This document shows positions 44,200-51,699 of a stretch of DNA of 51,699 bases, one piece after another. A program made the translations under genes and the position numbers. Position 1 is the first letter of the stretch. Each line of letters starts with the position of its first letter. The stretch is from Hymenoscyphus infarciens (Eukaryota > Ascomycota > Leotiomycetes > Helotiales > Helotiaceae), in contig LLCB01000369.1 of the NCBI GenBank assembly GCA_001414345.1, positions 1-51,699 on the forward strand, written 5' to 3'. The notes under the pieces are model-generated. The model did not search any database and was not told the DNA's origin. It saw nothing but the letters and a program-made list of their open reading frames with translations.

Positions 44200-47100
44200 C
44201 GCTAACTATTACTATATACTTAAAACTTATAAAGCTCTTATCTAGAAGATAACGATAAAACTTACTAAGAACTACTTAGAGCTCTAATATAAGTTAGATA
44301 TAGATAATATAGCTTTTAAAGATTAATAGAATATAATAGAGCTTCTTAATTCTTACTTTCTAACTAGTTATAAGAAAGAGAATACTTAAAATAAATTTTA
44401 AGCCTTATAAATAAGTAGAAAAGGTTATATAGAAGAAACCTTTTTAAAGTTTAAAGTACGCTTTTTAAGTATAGCTATACTTAGAGAGATACTAGAGTTA
44501 GAAAGATTCTACTAGATATAGAATAAGATTACGTCTTAGCTCTAAAGCAGCTCTATATTAGCTAAGAGACATTAGAATTAAAATTTTAATAAAATAGTAC
44601 TAGATCTTTTAGCTCTAGATAAGAAGAAGTACTAAAATATTTAAAAAGATAAATACTTTTTAATTCTTATCTAGCTCTATACTAAAACCCTCTCTACTCT
44701 TATATAGACTTAATCCTATCTCTTAGAAGATTTTATAAACTTCTAGCTTCTCTTCTATTAGTAAAAAATTAAAGACTACGTTAATAGACTAAGTCTTTAC
44801 TAGTATAAAGTATTACTATTATAATAAGCTTAAGTATTTTAAACCTAATTACTCTAATCTTCCTAGTATTAATAAGATAGATAATTAACCTAAAAAAGAA
44901 TAACTATCTAAAGAGTACTTTAACTCTAACCTAAGTTAAGAGAAAAATAAAGAAGCTTAGATATAAATTCCTTTCTAAGCTTATATAAATATAACCTAAC
45001 TAGACTTAACCTTTCTAAGCTTATAAGAGGAAAACAGTTTTTTATAAATACTACTCTTAGTATATAAAGATATAATATTAAATTATAAGCTTTAGTAGAT
45101 ATAGAAGTAAATAGGTATTTATTTTTTAATTAACCTCTAGCTCTATATTTATCTAAAGTAATAGGTTTAAAGATTTAGAAATTACTATATTTATAATAAT
45201 AGTACTAAAAGCTAGATAACTTAATCTATAGAACTATATCTAAATATTAATAATATTATATTCTTAACTACTCTTTTATTATTCTAGACCTTAGATAATA
45301 AGACCTAATTATTAATAATAAGTAGTTAAACTATTTTAAAGTCCTTCTTAACCCTTTAAAGAACTAGATTACTTAGCTAGCTAATTACTCTCTAACTCTC
45401 TACTTTAGTAAGAAGATCTTACTTTTACTTTCTAGCTAGAACTAAAAACCTATTTTAAATTACTAGTTAGATATAAATTAAAGAGAATATATAATCTATT
45501 AATAAGAAAGACATAAAAAGAGTAGACTTCTAAATATAGCTAAGTTATTACTTCTATCTATAATAATAATACCTCTTAGAATTTTAACCTCTAACTCTAG
45601 TCTAAAGCCTCTTTAAACTACTAGTATAGCTTTAGAAAGCTAGACTTTATACTCTTTTATTAGTAAAATAAGTATAGATACTATATATTTTAATATAAAA
45701 TAACTTAACTTAGAATTCTATATAACTAGTATCTATAAGCTAGATTAGATTATTAATAAAAGATTAGTCTCTCTTTAAGATAACGATAATATAAGAGCTC
45801 TAATATAGGACTAACTCTTAAAATATTACTCTTCTTATAAAGACGTATTCTTAAAAGTAGCTTCTAATAAGCTCTCTTCTTACTATAAATATAATTATAA
45901 GATTACTTTAAATAAACTACTTCTTAACTTCTTTTTACCTTTATATTAATAGTTAACTATAAAGCTTAAAGCTATAGAGAAGTATCTTATAAAGAACTTA
46001 GATAAGAGGTTTATTATTAATAGTAATAGCTCTTTTGTCTCTTTAATACTCTTTATTAAAAAAGCTAATAGTAATAAGTTATAATTCTATATTAATTATA
46101 AGAAGCTAAATACTCTAATCTATAATAATCCTTATCTAATCTCTTAAATTAATAAGCTTCTTTTAAGAATAAGAATAGCTAAATTCGTTACTAAGTTAAA
46201 TATAAGATAAGCTTTTTATTATATCTAAATAGACCTTACTTTAAAAGAGATAACTATGTTTAGAACTAGGTATAGTATAGATAAATATTTAGTCCTCTCT
46301 TTTAGACTTTATAATAGCTTTACTACTTATTAATATTATATAAACTAATACACACCTTAGTAGGTTAAACACGCTAACCTACTACACCTCTCTACTATGT
46401 CACCGAGTCGGAGAGATAAGCTTCGAATAGACAGCAGCAGGAACCGAAGAAAAGGAGAATCGCACTCGTAAGGAAGCTCGAGAGGCGAAGAAGAACGAGC
46501 CGAAAGGCTATATAAACTAGAACAGAAGATGTACTACTTGCTCTTAGAGCTCGGCCTACGGCCTACGTAGCGTAAGAATAATAATAATAATATTATATAA
46601 ATAATATCTTAAATAATTATTTAAATAACTTTTATAATATCTACTTAGATAATATTTTAATTTATTTAGATACTATTAAAGAATATAAAGAATAGATTAA
46701 GAAGGTTCTAAATTAGTTTTAAGAAGTAAAACTCTAAGTAGATATTAAGAAAAGTAAATTTAGTATTATTAGAGTTAAATACTTAGGATTTATCTTAACT
46801 ATAAAAGAACTTAAAGTTAATTCTAAAAAGGTAGAACCTCTATAAAACTAGGTTTAACCTACTACTATAATAAGTATAAAGTCTTATTTAAGGTTTATAG
46901 GTTTTTATAGATAATTTATTAAAAGTTATACTAAAATTATTAAACCTTTAACTATAATAATACACCTTTTAGAGCTATTTCTATAAATATCTAAATATAA
47001 AGAAGCTTTTAAAGTACTAAAGACTAGGCTACTTACTATATAAACCTTATACTACTTTAATCTTAATTATAATATAAAGGTAGAAATAGACTCTTTAGAA

Positions 47101-48150
47101 GAAGTAATAGTAAGTATATTCTTATAATAATATAATAGCTTTTAGTACTCTATTAAGTTCTACTTATATATCTTAGTTAACTATAAATCGAACTAGGAGA
47201 TCTATAATAAAGAGCTATCTACTATTATAAAAGCTTTTAAGAAATAGTATTTTAAACTTATATTATATTAGAAGTATATTAATATATATTTAGACTATAG
47301 ATTATTAGAATACTTTATAATAACTAAGCTACTTATAGCTAAATAAGTCTAATAGATAGAGTTTTTATTAGACTTTAACTTTTAGATCTAATTTATATTT
47401 AAAAAGAGTAATTAAAAAGTAGATATATTAACCTAATATAAATAAGACTTAAAAACCTATAATTAAGTTAAATTAGATAGCTACTTATATACTCTCTTAG
47501 GACTTAATTAGTTAGACTTTTAAATTAACGTTAAACTTACTTAGATCTTTTTATAAGAATAGTCTATATCTCTTAATATAATTTAGTTAAATATTCTTTT
47601 AAAGTTAAGTTTAGATATAATTTAGAAGTTAAAAGAAGATAATCTATACTTCTTTTAAAAAGAATATTATAAACTTCTAAATAGATACTCTATCTTATTA
47701 AATAATTTACTTCTCTTTAAGAATTAACTTTATATTTAAAAGAATACTAAACTCTATATAAAGCTAATCTAAGAAGTTTATAACTAAGTATTAAATACTT
47801 ACTTAAGTATAAAAAAGATATATTAGTTATTAGTATAATACTACTACTAGGTTAGACTAGCTTTAGACTATAAGAGATATATAGTAAATTATTAAGCTTA
47901 TAAATACTCTTACTTTTAATAAACTAAGTAATAAGGCTTTCTTTACTCTCTACTAGTACTTAACTACTTTATATAATATTTATATATAGATTTTAAATTA
48001 TTCTTAAGAGATAAATATAGATTTAATACTATATTAGTATTTATTAACTAACTTAGAAAGGATTTAGTATTAATACTCTACTATTTAACTATAGATACTA
48101 AAAGATTAGCTAAACTCTTTATTTAATAGATTTATCGTTTTAGTTACTAC
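44200..48150 (+). pseudogene. RIP-degraded Ty3/Gypsy retrotransposon (gag-pol remnant)
   Basis: Frames are broken by many TAA/TAG stops, but family landmarks read through on the plus strand in Gypsy order. There is a Gag-like helical stretch (44,200-44,760); a zinc-knuckle-like spacing with Cys codons changed to Tyr (44,811-44,858); a protease active-site region reading VDIE (45,089-45,109); an RT segment FYINYKKLN (46,085-46,111); the RT catalytic box reading YLDN (46,642-46,653); RNase H-like NKEL (about 47,206); and weaker integrase similarity to about 48,150. RT, RNase H and integrase in this order distinguish Gypsy from Copia. LTR boundaries were not found. It is inactive. Confidence 0.85.
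46345..46587. mobile_element. RIP-free 243-bp insertion (SINE-like) inside the Gypsy RT
   Basis: The segment has balanced composition with CA and TG present, within a sea of TA-rich DNA. It is flanked by the 14-bp word TAATATTATATAAA at 46,331-46,344 and 46,588-46,601. RT-like reading stops at the first copy and resumes at the second. It ends in a TAA-repeat tail (GTAAGAATAATAATAA), and near its head has a perfect 9-bp inverted repeat (AGTAGGTTA at 46,359-46,367, TAACCTACT at 46,375-46,383). A GCTTCGAATAG word loosely resembles a Pol III box B. The long target duplication and simple-repeat tail favour a SINE or other LINE-mobilised element over a solo LTR. Confidence 0.7.
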
Positions 48151-51100
48151 TCTAAATTAATTATAACTTATTTATTAGTATAACTTATAGTTATAAAAGC
48201 GATATAAAAAGAGTTATATTATCGTTTGTATATACCGAGTAAAGCTAGCTACGATGCCTACTTAAGTAGCTCTTAAGCGAGAAGCACGTATACCTACGTA
48301 TACTAATCTGAATTGCTATTTACTCCTTGAATATATACTAATACTAGTACTTCTTTAATACGATAGAAGTTACTTAAAACTATTAAAAATCATATATCTA
48401 ATCTAACTAATTAGAGCCCTCTATTCCCTATTCTCGACTAATAAGAAGGCTCTATTTTAGTCTCTTATTTCGTTCTACCTACTCTATAAGGTTAATGTCT
48501 AGCTTATTAGTATTAACTAACTTTTATAAGGTATTATAGTAACCTTTTTTAGTTATAACATTTATAGGATTACTCTTACTATTAATCTATTTAATCTTAT
48601 TAATCTCTTTTAATTTATACGCTTCTTATAAGTATATAATATTAATTATTAGTTGCTTCTCCTTAGTTATACTTAATTTAGCTATATATTTATAAATAGA
48701 CTTTGAATTAGTATATGCTATAAGTAGTATCTTAAATCCTAAGATACTTTTAAAAGTCGATTTTATTAAAGCTATAATATTAAATCTAGAGCTTATCGTA
48801 TATAATTCTAATACTAGAATACTATAGATAACTCTCTTATATTTAGTAGAAGACTAATATAAGATATTAATATTATTATCTTTATCTATAAGAGTAATAA
48901 TATAACCGATTTATAATAATAAGTTCTTATTATTAGTAAATAATCTATTAGTAAAAGTATATAACTTTAAAGAAGATTTATCTAATTTAACGAATTTAAG
49001 TCCTCTTAAGAGATTGTTAATTTACTATTAAATTCGCTTATTAAAGAGTAAAATATTATTATCTTAAGAATTAATAGTTTTGATAGTATATAATAAGTTA
49101 AAAGCAGTCTTATACTAGAATACTATAGCTAAGTATACTCTTCTAGTACGTTATATAATATATTAATCTTTAATATCTATTATATATAATATCTCTTTTA
49201 TATTAGATATCTTAGATAAGGCCTTTTATACTAAATCTAAGTATTTTACATAATCTTAAGTAAGAGATATAAAGCTATTATAATACTTAGTAATTAGCTC
49301 TCTATTAAATTTAATTAGATAGTTAATAGTAAGCTCTTCTCTCTTCTTAGATATAAACCTAGCTTTGTTAATAATAAGCTCTTCTTTATTAGTAAAAGCG
49401 TTATTAGCGAGTATAAGAGTATTATTAGTTTAAAGGCCTACTATACTAAAAGGGGTATTTAACTTTACTTACTTATTATATTAGTATAACTTAGTATATA
49501 AAAGATAGAGGTCGAATATTAACTGTTTTATTATAAGCCTTAGAATATAATGTTTATAATATGTTATAAACTAATAATTACTAGCTTCTAGAATACTATA
49601 TAATAGCTTAATTACTTTAAAGAATATATCTTCTTATTAAGAATAACCTTTAGAAGAGTATATAAAGAATTTCTAATTTAAGCTAGTTAAAGATTATATA
49701 TATACTTATATAATATCTTAAATAAATACTTATAAACCTAGAAGTATTATAATAAGTATAAGAATTATTCTCTAGCTTGCTTTCTAAATTATAGGCGCTT
49801 AAGTAAATACTAGTAACTTTCTAGTATTATTATATACTTAGATTACTAATCTTAACTTTATAAAAGTAAGTATTATACCTTTGAATTTAATATTATCTAT
49901 AAAGTATAATCTAAATATTCTAGTATTAAGAGGTAACTTTTTCTAGATAATAATCTTAAAAACACTTTAATTAGTTAATCTATTAATCTCCTTTTATTAC
50001 GATTTAATGTATACTATACTATTATTAGCTATAAATACTTTGATATTATAAGGTTTACTTAAATTAGTAAGAAAAGTTCTAATATCTTTAAGAGTAATAT
50101 AGTTGAAATTGTTTATAAAAGTGTCTAACTATTAGAATAATACTTTAAAAGACCTATTCCTTAGATACTTTTAGAGCTGTCTACGTCTACGCTTCTAGAG
50201 AAGTTCTAGTATAGTTTCTAGAATATTAGTATTTTAGTAGATTTATAACTATTAAAGTTAGTATTAGAGAGAAGGTGAATGTTGTTTAATATCTTACCTA
50301 CTCTATTACTTAAAAGTTCCCTCTTTTTTATAGAGTTATAGTATTGTTTTAGATAGTATTATACTAGAAACTTCCTTAGTTACTAGTACTATTTTAGAAG
50401 TTTTAGAAGTTTTAATAAAGTATAGCTTTATAACTATAGATTAAAACTTTATAAGACTACTTAGTAGTACTATAATATAGTTCTTATTCTTAATTCCTTA
50501 AAAGCTTATCTAAGACTTTATATACTCCTTCTATATTAAAATGTTTAAATTTAAAAGTAAGTTTTTAACTTAGTTAATTAGTCTATTTTATATATTAAGA
50601 GCTTTTTTAACTTAATAGGATATAATCTACTTTTATATCTCTTAAGTAGCCTTTTTATAAGTCTTAGACCTTATAGAAATCAGTTATAAAGGTACGTCGG
50701 TTATAGTTATTCGAGTATATACTCTATATACTAATAGAGTAGAGACTAGTCTATTTAGGCCTACTATATTATTAATTACTTTAAACTTTATAAGAGATAA
50801 GACTCTTATTTATATATAATATTATATACTTATTAAATTAGTCTATAGTAACGTTCTATTATATTAATTAAATTATATATCTTAACTAGTATAGTTTTTA
50901 CTATAGTACCTATTCTAGTAGTAGAGTATATAAAATCCTTTTTAATAAAGTTTATTCTAGTATTTATAATAATATAATTAAAAGGTCTAAGATATATATT
51001 AATCTAATATCTTTAGAAGACCTCTTATATAGTTATTACTTTTATATCTAGTAAAAAGTTATCTACTTAATACTTTATTACTTTATTTATATAGTATAAG

Positions 51101-51699
51101 ACCGCCTACTTATTAAGGAAGAAAGTATTAATTAAAATACTATAATTAAATTTAAGATTATTATAAAAAGTAAACTTAAATCAGCTAGGCGAACTTCTAT
51201 ACTTTTAATAGTATTTATAAAATTTAGTAAGATGTTAAAAGATACCTTAGTTAATATAATACCTAGCTCTTTTTAGTATATATTATAATCTTAGTACTAA
51301 TAGATAGCTAAATTACTTATAAAGTTATTAAATATTAATATTTATGAGAAATATTAAGTACTTCTATATAAAGTTATATATAGCTTTATCTTAGAGTAGA
51401 AAAGAGTATCTAAATTGTTATATAATAGAAAACCTTTTAATCTCTATTCCTTTCTTATTCTCTTAAATAAGTACGTTTTAAAGATTATTTAAAGTAACTT
51501 TTAAGTTATCTATATTATTAATATAAAGAATAAAAGAGGTATTAGATTATACTATATAGAATTTAGCTTTTTTAATTAGTATATTAATTATTATTAATTC
51601 TAAAGATAGAGTATATCTCTTACTAAACTAGATATTAAATTAACTCTTTATATCTTTATTAATTAAGATACTTTTAATAAGTCTAATATATATAAGATA

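Larger units (their letters stand above)
39850..51699. repeat. AT-rich, RIP-degraded repeat block (right)
   Basis: TA-saturated DNA with CA/TG scarcity and residual CG steps, no open frames. A Gypsy element is readable at about 44,200-48,150 and a RIP-free insert at 46,345-46,587. The rest (39,850-44,200 and 48,330-51,699) is presumably other degraded elements that I cannot classify. Slightly higher GC at 48,215-48,330 may be an LTR end or another small insertion. Confidence 0.85.

Noticed and set aside
46345..46587. Solo LTR interpretation of the RIP-free insert
   Set aside because: No TG...CA termini are visible, and the 14-bp flanking duplication is longer than the 4-6 bp usual for LTR elements.
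1..51699. tRNA, rRNA and telomere repeats
   Set aside because: Looked for cloverleaf-type boxes and TTAGGG-type arrays by eye; none was convincing.

Overview
The window is nuclear DNA of a filamentous ascomycete (Pezizomycotina). Protein flavour points to Leotiomycetes/Helotiales, but the genus cannot be fixed from sequence alone. The genes carry 49-112 nt introns with GTATGT/GTAAGT-type donors and CTAAC/CTGAC-like branch sites. The families are fungal (CFEM, DUF3659 repeats, secreted SMP-30-like). The flanks show a strong repeat-induced point mutation (RIP) signature.

Layout: 1 to about 6,540 and about 39,850 to 51,699 are AT-rich, TpA-saturated, CpA/TpG-depleted blocks with no open frames. 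The right block holds a RIP-degraded Ty3/Gypsy retroelement (about 44,200-48,150, order Gag, zinc knuckle, protease, RT, RNase H, integrase). It is interrupted by a young 243 bp insertion that carries no RIP damage. Between the blocks lies a gene-bearing island of about 33 kb with 13 supportable genes: a small glycine-rich repeat protein; a charged protein with a LDLN.E.E...A.+KGD tail; a conserved 221-aa protein; an 84-aa protein; a Gln-rich protein with the same tail; a secreted SMP-30/gluconolactonase-like enzyme; an unrecognised 321-aa protein; an alpha/beta-hydrolase (DUF676-like, 586 aa); an 811-aa KPED-repeat/LEA-like protein; a 12-exon, 1,214-aa DUF3659-repeat/LEA protein; a GFA/CENP-V zinc protein; a secreted alpha/beta-hydrolase-like protein with a damaged internal stretch; and a CFEM protein.

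Theme: five or six of these genes encode intrinsically disordered, repetitive, LEA-like or Gln/Lys/Glu-rich proteins. Two of them share the same C-terminal beta-type motif. This suggests a locus of structural or stress (desiccation, septal-pore or matrix) proteins. That role is inference.

Most interesting observation: the Gln-rich gene (12,539-13,074, minus) carries two tandem copies of its last 16 codons. One copy lies inside a 73-nt potential intron and the other directly follows it. Retaining or splicing the intron gives two 136-aa proteins that differ at only two conservative residues. Eleven of the 13 nucleotide differences between the copies are silent, so both appear to be under protein-level selection. 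Two copies of one MITE family (11.5 kb and 36.6 kb, opposite orientation), a 108 bp foldback element, a GC-AG intron and a probable low-quality assembly stretch (about 35,230-35,411) complete the picture.
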